Assembly: GCA_027483285.1 (NCBI GenBank)
Contig: JAIXUZ010000402.1
Span: forward strand, 1 to 8,803
Reading direction: 5' to 3'
DNA from: Bacteroidota bacterium
GTDB taxonomy: Bacteria > Bacteroidota > Bacteroidia > CAMBQF01
Length of the DNA stretch: 8,803 bases
Positions 1 to 6,522 of this stretch are shown here, in pieces; position 1 is the first letter of the stretch, and each line of letters begins with the position of its first letter. The notes beneath the pieces were generated by a model, which was not told where the DNA came from, ran no database searches, and saw nothing but the letters and a program-made list of their open reading frames with translations. The position numbers were made by a program, and so were the translations under genes.

Positions 1-36
1 AAACTTGAATAATTTAGCTTTTTGTAATAACTATAT

Positions 37-3000
37 ATGAAGAGATTTTTAAGCGTAGCCACTTTGTTGTGCTTGTATTTGCTGGGTTTTAGCCAGGCAA
101 ATAAACCTATTTTAACTGCAGTGCCTTACCGTAGTGCCGATAACCCTTATTACTGGAAAAACCGTAAGCCATTTGATGGCTACTGGCAGCAGGATGTTGA
201 ATATAAAATTAAAGCCAATATTGACGAAACTACCGACATTATTGATGCTACAGAGCAGCTTACATATTACAACAATTCTCCGCAAGATTTGCCGGTGGTG
301 TACTTTCACCTTTACCAGAATATGACCCTTAAGGGTGGGTACCTAGAAACCTTGACCCTGAACAATAAAACCGATGTTAAACCTGGTAAGTATGAAGAAC
401 AAGGTTTAGGTACTGTTATTGAAGACCTTACTGTTGATGGCCAAAAGCCAGTTGAGATTGTTATTGACCAAACTGTGATGAAAGTGGTTTTAAATAAGCC
501 ACTTAAAAGTGGGCAGTCTGTTAAATTTGATATTAAGTTTAAAACCTACTTTGATAGTGGCAGCCAGCGCCGCCGCATGAAGAAGTTTGATGCCTACGGC
601 TCTACCCATTATGATGGGGTGCATTGGTACCCGCGTATGTGTGTATACGACCGTAAAATGGGTTGGGATGTGCAACAACATTTAGGTAAAGAGTTTTATG
701 GTGATTATGGATCGTATGATGTAGAGCTTACATTTTCTGATAATTATGTAGTTGAGGCAACAGGCTTGTTGCAAAATAAGAGCGAGGTGTTGCCTACTGA
801 GTTGCGTAAAAAGCTTGATATCAGTAATTTTTTGCGCAAGCCCTGGGAGTCTAAACCATCAGAAATAACCCCATATAACAAAGACAAACGTAAAACCTGG
901 AAGTACTACGGGGTAAACGTACACGACTTTGCTTTTACTGCAGACCCCACCTACCGTATTGGTGAGGCTATGTGGAATGGTATACAGGTAGTGGCGTTAG
1001 TGCAGGAACCACATGCTGCAGGCTGGTGGGATGCAGCCAATTTTACAGCTAAAGTAATTAAAACCTATAGCGAAGATTTTGGTATGTATGCCTATCCTAA
1101 AATGGTGGTAGCAGATGCCCGTGATGGTATGGAATACCCCATGCTTACGCTAGATGGAGGCTTTACGCCTGATTACCACGGGTTGCTTGCCCATGAGGTT
1201 GGCCACAACTGGTTTTTTGGTATGGTGGGTAGTAACGAAACCTACCGTGCAGCGCTGGATGAAGGCTTTACCCAATTTTTAACTGCATGGTCGCTTATAA
1301 AGATAGATGGCGATACGCTAAAGGAAACCCGCCCGCAAAAGAAATATGTTAACAAATATACCCGCGATGATTTGGCTATTGATAGCCGTGTATACTACCC
1401 TTATATAGTTGACGCAGCTAAGTTTGATGAGAGTACATTAAACACTCACTCTGACGACTTTAATGCTGCCTTGGGGCATGGTGGTGGTTACCGAAACGTA
1501 TATTTTAAAACGGCTACAATGCTGTATAACCTGCAATATGTACTGGGCGATTCTTTGTTTCAGGGCGCAATGAGCCACTACTTTAATAAGTGGAAAATTG
1601 CTCACCCGTATATGGAAGATTTTCGCGATGCTATTACCGAATATACCCAAACAGACCTTACCTGGTTTTTTGACCAATGGATTGAAACGGCAAAGGTTAT
1701 AGACTATAAGGTTGATTGCGTGCATAAGGTAAAAGGGGAGACTGACGCGTTTGAAATTACCCTTAAGCGTAATGGCAAAATGCAAATGCCAATAGACCTT
1801 AGAGTAACAGGTAAAGACGGTAAAACCTACGATTATTATATACCTAATACTTGGTTTGAAAAAGAAACGAAAGCAACAAAATTGTCTAAATGGTATGGTT
1901 GGGATAAAATTAACCCTACCTACACCTTCAAAGTAACAATACCAAGCGGGGTAGAGTCGGTACAGATAGACCCAAGCTACCGTTTGGCTGATAATTATGT
2001 GTTGGATAATGCTAAAGGCATTAAAAACACAGCCCACTATTTTGATGCACAAATACCTAATATGCCTAACTGGCGCAAGCGCGAGGTGTATTGGAGGCCT
2101 GATGTTTGGGGCAACGCTTACGACTTTTTAAAAGTAGGTTTTAACGTAAACGGCAGTTACCTTAACTACCGTAAGGTGTTCGACTTTACCTTTTGGGTTA
2201 GCACCTGGACCAACGGCAACAAGCTGTTGACAGAGAACAATGGTTACAACTATAATACCCGATCAAACTTAGACCGTTTTAACTTCCGCTTTAACTTTAG
2301 GGATGCGCTGGATAAGGTAAACAAAGGCATGGGCTACAATATTGGTGTGCGCCTGCTTGATGGGGTATTTATTGCCCAGTTGGGAGTAGACCAATGGAAC
2401 CGTAAAATGAATACCCGCTACTATGGCTATTTTAAAGCCATAGCAAGGTATGATGATAATTACCTGTTCAACCCACAACTATGGTCGGGTTATGGCCCTA
2501 ACAACACGGTAAACGTGGGGTTAGACCATAAATATAATTACCTGAAAGGTAAAGGCGATATTAATGTAAATCTGCGTTCATCGGCATTGTCTGAGTTTAA
2601 CTATTCGCAGCTATCAGTAACAGGCATCAATAACAACACCCTTGGCAAGTTCGAGGTTAAAACCCGCTTTTTTGCCCAGTTAGGTATAGGCCAGAATGTA
2701 CCGCTGGAAAGTGCCTTGTACATTGCTGGTGCCAACCCCGAGCAAATGATGGATAATAAGTATACCCGTGCACGCGGTTTCTTCCCTGGTGAATGGGCAG
2801 CGTATGGCTCGGGCACTAACAACTTCCACATGGGTGGCGGTATGAACCTGCGTGGCTATGCAGGCTACCTCTTGCCAAACCAAATGACCAGCGACATTAA
2901 CAATACTACCTACAACAACTTCTACACACGCTCAGGCATAGCTGGTAACGTAGAGGTTGAGTTTGACCGTTTGGTAAAGTGGAAGCCTAAAAAAGTATCA

Positions 3001-3285
3001 GATTACATTAAGCTAAATACCTATTTGTTTGCTGATGCAGGCTATGTGGTAAACTACTTAGGAATTTATGAGAGTTTTAACTCCAGCTTTCCAAATCTAA
3101 AGAACAGAATATTAGCTGATGCGGGTTTAGGTTTGGCACTTACAGTAAAACGTTGGGGTAACCTTTTCAAGGCAAAACCTTTAACTGTTCGCTTTGATAT
3201 GCCTTTCTGGTTGAGTGAAAAACCTCAGTTTGACAACAGTAACTTCAAATTCCGCTGGGTGTTGGGCGTTAGCAGGGCATTCTAA
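37..3285 (+). CDS. M1-family zinc metallopeptidase fused to an Omp85-like outer-membrane beta-barrel
   Basis: The protein has 1082 residues. An N-terminal signal peptide (basic MKR, hydrophobic to about residue 20, then FSQA) indicates export. Residues ~40-560 are an M1 (gluzincin) peptidase. The zinc motif HEVGHNW gives ligands H386 and H390 with base E387; E409, 18 residues after H390, is the third ligand. DGMEYP (363-368) replaces the GxMEN motif of classical aminopeptidases, and Y489 in YFKT fits the catalytic tyrosine. Residues ~565-670 look like a beta-sandwich linker. From ~690 to the end the sequence alternates like beta-strands and carries GGGMNLRGY (933-941), resembling the Omp85 (L/V)RGF/Y motif, then LFADAGYV, RFDMPFW and a terminal phenylalanine (LGVSRAF), as in Omp85 barrels. 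No POTRA domains and no T9SS C-terminal domain are seen. The peptidase call is firm; the barrel is inferred from motifs. The ATG follows AT-rich DNA without a Shine-Dalgarno sequence. Confidence 0.9.
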   Translation: MKRFLSVATLLCLYLLGFSQANKPILTAVPYRSADNPYYWKNRKPFDGYWQQDVEYKIKANIDETTDIIDATEQLTYYNNSPQDLPVVYFHLYQNMTLKGGYLETLTLNNKTDVKPGKYEEQGLGTVIEDLTVDGQKPVEIVIDQTVMKVVLNKPLKSGQSVKFDIKFKTYFDSGSQRRRMKKFDAYGSTHYDGVHWYPRMCVYDRKMGWDVQQHLGKEFYGDYGSYDVELTFSDNYVVEATGLLQNKSEVLPTELRKKLDISNFLRKPWESKPSEITPYNKDKRKTWKYYGVNVHDFAFTADPTYRIGEAMWNGIQVVALVQEPHAAGWWDAANFTAKVIKTYSEDFGMYAYPKMVVADARDGMEYPMLTLDGGFTPDYHGLLAHEVGHNWFFGMVGSNETYRAALDEGFTQFLTAWSLIKIDGDTLKETRPQKKYVNKYTRDDLAIDSRVYYPYIVDAAKFDESTLNTHSDDFNAALGHGGGYRNVYFKTATMLYNLQYVLGDSLFQGAMSHYFNKWKIAHPYMEDFRDAITEYTQTDLTWFFDQWIETAKVIDYKVDCVHKVKGETDAFEITLKRNGKMQMPIDLRVTGKDGKTYDYYIPNTWFEKETKATKLSKWYGWDKINPTYTFKVTIPSGVESVQIDPSYRLADNYVLDNAKGIKNTAHYFDAQIPNMPNWRKREVYWRPDVWGNAYDFLKVGFNVNGSYLNYRKVFDFTFWVSTWTNGNKLLTENNGYNYNTRSNLDRFNFRFNFRDALDKVNKGMGYNIGVRLLDGVFIAQLGVDQWNRKMNTRYYGYFKAIARYDDNYLFNPQLWSGYGPNNTVNVGLDHKYNYLKGKGDINVNLRSSALSEFNYSQLSVTGINNNTLGKFEVKTRFFAQLGIGQNVPLESALYIAGANPEQMMDNKYTRARGFFPGEWAAYGSGTNNFHMGGGMNLRGYAGYLLPNQMTSDINNTTYNNFYTRSGIAGNVEVEFDRLVKWKPKKVSDYIKLNTYLFADAGYVVNYLGIYESFNSSFPNLKNRILADAGLGLALTVKRWGNLFKAKPLTVRFDMPFWLSEKPQFDNSNFKFRWVLGVSRAF

Positions 3286-3310
3286 TTTTTTTAATCAAAA
3301 ATGAATTATT

Positions 3311-3340
3311 AAAAGGGGCGGTTATCGCCCCTTTTAATTT
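3311..3340 (+). terminator. Intrinsic terminator after the M1 peptidase gene
   Basis: A perfect 10-bp stem, AAAAGGGGCG (3311-3320) with CGCCCCTTTT (3326-3335), closes a 5-base loop GTTAT. It lies 25 bases after the stop codon. The stem starts with A and ends in T, followed by AATTT, as expected for a factor-independent terminator. It separates the peptidase gene from the downstream two-gene unit, so the latter should have its own promoter. Confidence 0.85.
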
Positions 3341-3357
3341 GTCCTTACCACAATAAA

Positions 3358-3380
3358 TTGGTACAAATTGCGTACTTTTA
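3358..3380 (+). promoter_or_regulatory. Weak candidate promoter for the GIN lipoprotein and plug genes
   Basis: TACTTTTA (3373-3380) matches seven of the eight positions of the Bacteroidota -7 element TAnnTTTG, counting the two free ones, and lies 18 bases before the ATG at 3399. The nearest upstream TTG (3358-3360) is only 12 bases away, against the usual ~19-20, so the -33 part is poor. A promoter is expected between the terminator and 3399; the exact site is a guess. Confidence 0.28.
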
Positions 3381-3398
3381 CTATGCTTAAATATAAGT

Positions 3399-4136
3399 AT
3401 GAATAAGGCTTTATTTTCTCTTTTGGGTTTACTAATTGTGTTTGCATACTCTTGTAAAAAGGAGAATGCCGTCGACTGCTTTAAAAGCGTTGGTGCACAA
3501 ACGGAAGAGTTGCGGCAGCTTGCTCCGTTTGACCATATACACATAGATAAAGACGTGGATGTGGTATTGGTACCTGATACCCAGGAGTTTGTTATAGTAC
3601 GTTGCGGCGATAACCTTATCGACCTTATTAAAACAGAGGTAAACGGAACAGAGCTTTACATTACCAATAAAAACAAATGCAACTGGGTGCGTAATTTTGA
3701 AACACCTATTAAGGCAGAGGTTCATTTAAAGTCTATATACAGCCTGTATTTTACTGGCAGTGGTGAGATTACCAATACAGATACCTTACGTAGTTCTAAT
3801 TTTAAAATTGAAACCTATAACGCATCGGGCAATATAGATTTAGTATTACGAAACGGTTGGAACGAGTTGGTGCAACATACCGGCAATGCCGATATTAAAG
3901 TAAGCGGTATTGCCCCATACAATACCATATATACCGGCGGTAATGGCTTTTTAGACTGCCGTGGCTTGCAGTGTAGCGAGTCGTATGTATTGCACCGAGG
4001 CACTGGTAATATCTACACAACAGCAACCAACTATTTGGGGGTTAAAATTACCCTTATTGGCGATGTTTATTATACTGGTACACCTTTGGCAATAACAGAT
4101 ACCATTACCGGTACGGGAAGATTGATACAGCAATAG
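3399..4136 (+). CDS. Lipoprotein with a DUF2807 'head GIN' domain
   Basis: The protein has 245 residues. The N-terminus is a lipoprotein signal: MNK, a hydrophobic stretch LLGLLIVFAYS, then C19 followed by KKE. Acylation at C19 and anchoring to the outer membrane are therefore likely. Residues ~42-240 form the repetitive beta-rich pattern of DUF2807 (putative autotransporter adhesin head, GIN family). It opens with FDHIHIDKDVDVVLVP and continues with short turns such as GSGEI, ASGNIDL, GNADIKVSG and GTGNIY, the rungs of a likely beta-helix. Members are common in Bacteroidota as cell-envelope proteins; none of the sequence here proves an adhesive role. The stop codon abuts the ATG of the next gene (TAGATG), so the two are almost certainly co-transcribed and probably translationally coupled. 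Confidence 0.85.
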   Translation: MNKALFSLLGLLIVFAYSCKKENAVDCFKSVGAQTEELRQLAPFDHIHIDKDVDVVLVPDTQEFVIVRCGDNLIDLIKTEVNGTELYITNKNKCNWVRNFETPIKAEVHLKSIYSLYFTGSGEITNTDTLRSSNFKIETYNASGNIDLVLRNGWNELVQHTGNADIKVSGIAPYNTIYTGGNGFLDCRGLQCSESYVLHRGTGNIYTTATNYLGVKITLIGDVYYTGTPLAITDTITGTGRLIQQ

Positions 4137-5402
4137 ATGAAGAAATCCATTTTAGTTTTAACCTGCCTCCTATCTATATTATGTCAGGCAGCAGTAAACG
4201 ATACTGTTATTACCGAAAAGGTTTATGTTGACAATATCAAAACCGTATTGCTTCACCCTGTAGGTTTTGAGCCCGCATTGCCAGTTATAGAGCTGGATGG
4301 TACAGATAAGCTTATGCTCAGTTTTGACGACCTGGACAATGATAATAAGTTTTACGGCTATACCTTTATCCACTGCAATGCCGATTGGACCCCATCGCAA
4401 CTCATGTTTACTCAACACAGCGATGGCCTTATGACCGACCAGATTACCGACTGGCGTTTCTCGCTAAATACCTTTAAATCGTATACCAACTACAGGCTTA
4501 ATTTTCCCACAGAGAATATGAAACCCAAAGTAAGTGGTAACTTTATCATCATGGTTTTTTTGGCCGATGAACCCGAAAAAGTTATACTAACCAAGCGCTT
4601 TATGGTGGTTGAAAAGGCGATAAGCGTTACTCCGCTTATTCAGCGCGCCCGCAACCCCGACGACCGAAATACCAAGCAGGAGCTTAACTTTAATATAGAC
4701 CTGGGCACTCAAAATGTAACCAACCCGTTTGATTACGTGAAGCCGGTTATTATGCAAAACGAGCGCTGGGATAATGCCATATATGGCCTTAAGCCCTTGT
4801 ATGTAAACAATGGTAAGCTTACCTATGATTATTACAATGGCAACCTCTTCAATGGTGGTAACGAGTTCAGGCCTTTCGATGTTCGTAACTCCCGCCTGGT
4901 GAATATGACCGTGCAAAAGATTGCTTTTGGCGACGATAAGCAATGGCACTTTTACCTTTATCCCGATAAAAACCGCTTGGTAAACAGATATTACGTAATG
5001 GATGATTTAAACGGACGTTACTTTATCCGCAACCAAAACGGACTTGATTACTATTCCGAAGCTGATTATGTGTGGGTAAATTTTGAATTAGATGCTGCGT
5101 ACCCGGTTGATGGAGACGTATATGTTTTCGGTATGCTAACTTCTTGGCAGTTAAAGCCCGAGTTTAAAATGGTTTATAATACTGATAAACACAAATATAC
5201 CGGCTCAGCAATGGTTAAGCAAGGGCTGTACGACTATCAGTATGTAGTAAGCAAGGGAGGTAATATAGACGATACCTATATAGAGGGTAACCACTTCGAA
5301 ACCGAAAATACTTACCACATACTGGTTTATATCCGCGCCTTTGGCGATAGGGCCGACCGCCTGGTGGCTGTAGAAAGATTGAACTCAGTAACCGGGAAAT
5401 AG
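4137..5402 (+). CDS. Type IX secretion system plug protein (DUF5103)
   Basis: The protein has 421 residues, full length for the family. An N-terminal signal peptide (MKKSILVLTCLLSILCQAA) sends it to the periplasm; the cysteine at 16 does not fit a lipobox. The DUF5103 signature is clear: DDLDNDNKFYGYTFIHC leading into NADW (HCNADW, 79-84), then DWRFSLNT, YRLNFP and ENMKPKVSGNF (127-136). The C-terminal part contains AYPVDGDVYVFGMLTSW and further beta-strands. In Flavobacterium johnsoniae a protein of this family plugs the periplasmic side of the SprA translocon when no substrate is passing; that role is taken from the family, not shown here. It follows the GIN lipoprotein without a gap and is separated from apaG by 75 bases. 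Its presence implies a T9SS-bearing, possibly gliding or surface-protein-secreting organism. Confidence 0.9.
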   Translation: MKKSILVLTCLLSILCQAAVNDTVITEKVYVDNIKTVLLHPVGFEPALPVIELDGTDKLMLSFDDLDNDNKFYGYTFIHCNADWTPSQLMFTQHSDGLMTDQITDWRFSLNTFKSYTNYRLNFPTENMKPKVSGNFIIMVFLADEPEKVILTKRFMVVEKAISVTPLIQRARNPDDRNTKQELNFNIDLGTQNVTNPFDYVKPVIMQNERWDNAIYGLKPLYVNNGKLTYDYYNGNLFNGGNEFRPFDVRNSRLVNMTVQKIAFGDDKQWHFYLYPDKNRLVNRYYVMDDLNGRYFIRNQNGLDYYSEADYVWVNFELDAAYPVDGDVYVFGMLTSWQLKPEFKMVYNTDKHKYTGSAMVKQGLYDYQYVVSKGGNIDDTYIEGNHFETENTYHILVYIRAFGDRADRLVAVERLNSVTGK

Positions 5403-5423
5403 TAAACTTTATTCCCTAAGTGC

Positions 5424-5454
5424 TTGTTTTATAAAAAACTAATTTATAACATTG
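5424..5454 (+). promoter_or_regulatory. Candidate Bacteroidota-type promoter for apaG
   Basis: TTG (5424-5426) and TAACATTG (5447-5454) are separated by 20 bases. They resemble the Bacteroidota sigma-A pattern TTTG-N19/20-TAnnTTTG, with one mismatch in the -7 box. The apaG ATG lies 23 bases further on, giving a short leader that includes AAGGA about a dozen bases before the start. No terminator precedes it, so read-through from the plug gene is also possible. Confidence 0.4.
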
Positions 5455-5477
5455 CTATTAAGGAATCCATTTAACAG

Positions 5478-5861
5478 ATGCAAACCAGAGTTACAGATGG
5501 CATTAAAATTTCGGTAGATACTGAGTATCAACCGTTACATTCCAATCCGGCACAAGAGTATTACCTATTCTCGTACCGTGTTAGGATTGAAAACCATAGT
5601 GCCCAAACTGTACAATTGGTTACCCGCAAATGGTACATTACCGACTCTAGCGGCGAAAGCCGTGTAGTAGAAGGCGAAGGGGTAGTGGGCGTGCAGCCTG
5701 TTATTGGCCCCGGCGAGTTCTACGAGTACGATAGCGCCTGCAACTTCCGCACCGAGATGGGCAAAATGCACGGCTACTACAGTATGGAGGGTAACGATGG
5801 TAAACGCTTCCTTGTCAACATCCCCGAATTCAGGATGATTGTACCGTATAAGCTTAACTAA
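5478..5861 (+). CDS. apaG: ApaG (DUF525) family protein
   Basis: The protein has 127 residues, the usual size for ApaG. It is a single beta-sandwich domain of the fibronectin-III-like fold. Recognisable parts are the start VTDGIKISVDTEY, the strand YLFSYRVRIEN, RKWYITD, and the conserved glycine-rich segment VEGEGVVGVQP (64-74) followed by GPGEFYEYDSAC. ApaG is linked genetically to cobalt/magnesium resistance and Ap4A metabolism in enterobacteria. Its biochemical role is unsettled, and structural work links the fold to protein-protein interaction, as in F-box-associated ApaG domains. No signal peptide is present, so it is cytosolic. The gene appears to be its own unit, ends at a strong hairpin, and converges on the DUF559 gene. 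Confidence 0.93.
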   Translation: MQTRVTDGIKISVDTEYQPLHSNPAQEYYLFSYRVRIENHSAQTVQLVTRKWYITDSSGESRVVEGEGVVGVQPVIGPGEFYEYDSACNFRTEMGKMHGYYSMEGNDGKRFLVNIPEFRMIVPYKLN

Positions 5862-5878
5862 AGGAATTTATAATTTTG

Positions 5879-5905
5879 AAAGCCTCGCATAGCGGGGCTT
5901 TTTTA
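5879..5905 (+). terminator. apaG terminator, first copy (bidirectional type)
   Basis: AAAGCCTCGC (5879-5888) pairs with GCGGGGCTTT (5892-5901), with one T-G wobble, around the loop ATA, followed by TTTATTT. It starts 17 bases after the apaG stop. The A-rich 5' flank and T-rich 3' flank would let it stop transcription from either side, as expected between convergent genes. A near copy occurs at 5975-6001. Confidence 0.85.
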
Positions 5906-5924
5906 TTTCAAAGAACTTTCAAGT

Positions 5925-5969
5925 CCCCTCCTTTTTAAGGAGGGGTGCCCGCAGGGCGGGGTGGTTACA
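5925..5969 (+). repeat. GC-rich intergenic element, copy A
   Basis: Outer hairpin CCCCTCCTT (5925-5933), loop TTT, AAGGAGGGG (5937-5945), perfect over 9 bp. A small inner hairpin follows, GCCC (5947-5950), loop GCA, GGGC (5954-5957). The constant end GGGGTGGTTACA occupies 5958-5969. The same ends recur in copies B (6019-6068, same direction) and C (6442-6495, inverted). Confidence 0.85.
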
Positions 5970-5974
5970 TATTT

Positions 5975-6004
5975 AAAAAGCCCTGCACAGCGGGGCTTTT
6001 TATT
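5975..6004 (+). terminator. Second terminator hairpin in the apaG/DUF559 convergent region
   Basis: AAAAAGCCCTGC (5975-5986) pairs with GCGGGGCTTTTT (5990-6001) around the loop ACA: 12 bp with one T-G wobble. It has A's on one side and T's on the other, so it can serve the plus-strand apaG transcript or minus-strand transcripts from the DUF559 gene. It is the duplicated partner of the hairpin at 5879-5901. Confidence 0.8.
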
Positions 6005-6018
6005 TCAAAGAACTTTCA

Positions 6019-6068
6019 CCCCCCCCTCCTTAAAAAGGAGGGGGGGGGCACAGGGTGGGGTGGTTACA
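6019..6068 (+). repeat. GC-rich intergenic element, copy B, with long C and G runs
   Basis: Eight C's plus TCCTT (6019-6031) pair perfectly over 13 bp with AAGGA plus G's (6035-6047) around the loop AAA; the G run is nine long (6040-6048). The middle (CACAGGGT) is degenerate compared with copy A. The constant end GGGGTGGTTACA is intact (6057-6068) and contains, on the minus strand, the stop codon of the DUF559 gene (6064-6066). Confidence 0.85.
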
Positions 6069-6429
6069 ACGTATTAAATGTTTGCCTTATAGCTTCCATA
6101 ACCATATCAAAATTTTCAAATACTTGTTTATTTTCAAACCTGATAACCCTTATTCCATTAGCTTCCATGTATTCAGTTCGTTTGTCATCATAATCAGACG
6201 ATATAATATTGTTATGGACTTCTCCGTCAAGCTCTATAACTAGCTTTTCTTCAGGGCAATAAAAATCAACTATATATGTTCCTATACTTTGCTGCCTCCT
6301 AAATTTTTTTCCCTCAAATTGAGATTTTTTGAGTTGCTTCCATAAGAAGGCTTCTGCAATAGTAAGGTCTTTTCGTAAAGACTTCCTTTGGCTTTTTAAA
6401 TGAGGTTTGTTATATAGTTCGTTATTCAT
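6064..6429 (-). CDS. DUF559 endonuclease-like protein, Vsr-type PD-(D/E)XK fold
   Basis: The protein has 121 residues from the ATG at 6429 (MNNELYNKPHLK); this start matches the usual beginning of the family. An in-frame GTG at 6450 would add seven residues but lies inside a repeat. The first third has the helical pattern LTIAEAFLWKQLKKSQFEGKKFRRQ (residues 22-46, with AE..LW typical). The nuclease core follows: IGTYIVDFYC with D55, then LVIELDG with E66 and D68, and GEVH with H72. The later segment GIRVIRFENKQVF is also standard. Small free-standing DUF559 proteins are related to the very-short-patch repair endonuclease fold; no substrate is known for most. The putative active-site acidic residues are all present, so it looks intact. 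Its stop codon overlaps a repeat, and it lies between inverted repeats downstream of murF. Confidence 0.87.
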   Translation of the reverse strand: MNNELYNKPHLKSQRKSLRKDLTIAEAFLWKQLKKSQFEGKKFRRQQSIGTYIVDFYCPEEKLVIELDGEVHNNIISSDYDDKRTEYMEANGIRVIRFENKQVFENFDMVMEAIRQTFNTL

Positions 6430-6441
6430 AATAATACTGGC

Positions 6442-6495
6442 TGTAACCACCCCATCACGCCGTTGGCGTGATTACCCCTCCTTAAAAAGTAGGGG
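6442..6495 (-). repeat. GC-rich intergenic element, copy C, inverted
   Basis: Read on the minus strand it has the outer hairpin CCCCTACTT...AAGGAGGGG (6495-6487 with 6483-6475, one mismatch, loop TTT). A perfect inner hairpin ATCACGCC/GGCGTGAT (6472-6465 with 6461-6454, 3-base loop AAC) follows, then the constant end GGGGTGGTTACA (6453-6442). The outer and terminal parts match copies A and B. The inner hairpin has different bases but keeps the ability to pair. It sits between the murF stop (6523) and the DUF559 start. Confidence 0.85.
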
Positions 6496-6522
6496 AGTTT
6501 AATATCTACAAACTATTGATTA

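Larger units (their letters stand above)
5879..6068 (+). repeat. Tandem duplication of a terminator-plus-palindrome unit
   Basis: Two successive units of about 97-99 bp, 5879-5969 and 5975-6068, share the same order: a GC-rich terminator hairpin, the stretch TTTATTTCAAAGAACTTTCA (identical in both), a C-rich/G-rich palindrome, and GGGGTGGTTACA. The first 3' stem arm (GCGGGGCTT) is also identical. Differences concentrate in the palindrome and in the spacer before the terminal motif. The junction between units is ACATATTTA. This is best explained by one local duplication followed by drift. Confidence 0.85.
6019..6495 (-). mobile_element. Putative repeat-bounded DUF559 nuclease cassette
   Basis: The DUF559 gene lies between element copy B on the left and copy C on the right, in opposite orientation. 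Their 12-bp ends, GGGGTGGTTACA (6057-6068) and TGTAACCACCCC (6442-6453), are perfect inverted repeats. The ~373 bases between them are almost entirely the nuclease frame: it ends inside the left motif, and without an internal stop it reaches a GTG inside the right one. No target-site duplication was recognised outside 6019 or 6495, and there is no transposase, so mobility is an inference from architecture only. Chance acquisition of separate repeats on either side is the alternative. Confidence 0.45.

Noticed and set aside
5..24. Possible promoter upstream of the M1 peptidase gene (TTG at 5-7, TAGCTTTTTG at 15-24)
   Set aside because: The spacing is far too short for the two boxes, and only 36 bases of upstream sequence are available.
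1438..2052. A 204-codon minus-strand open frame opposite the M1 peptidase gene
   Set aside because: It is fully antisense to a well-supported gene with conserved catalytic motifs, and its product has no recognisable domain. It is a codon-usage shadow.
5879..6068. CRISPR array
   Set aside because: Only two tandem units of ~97-99 bp exist, made of hairpins and a terminator, with no short regular repeats separated by unique spacers.
5945..6193. Plus-strand open frame of 82 codons across the repeats and the DUF559 gene
   Set aside because: It translates the hairpins and the antisense of DUF559, and nothing in it looks like protein.
6430..6450. GTG start at 6450 for the DUF559 gene, adding seven residues
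   Set aside because: Family members typically start near the ATG at 6429, and the extra codons come from the repeat end. It is kept only as an observation on cassette architecture.
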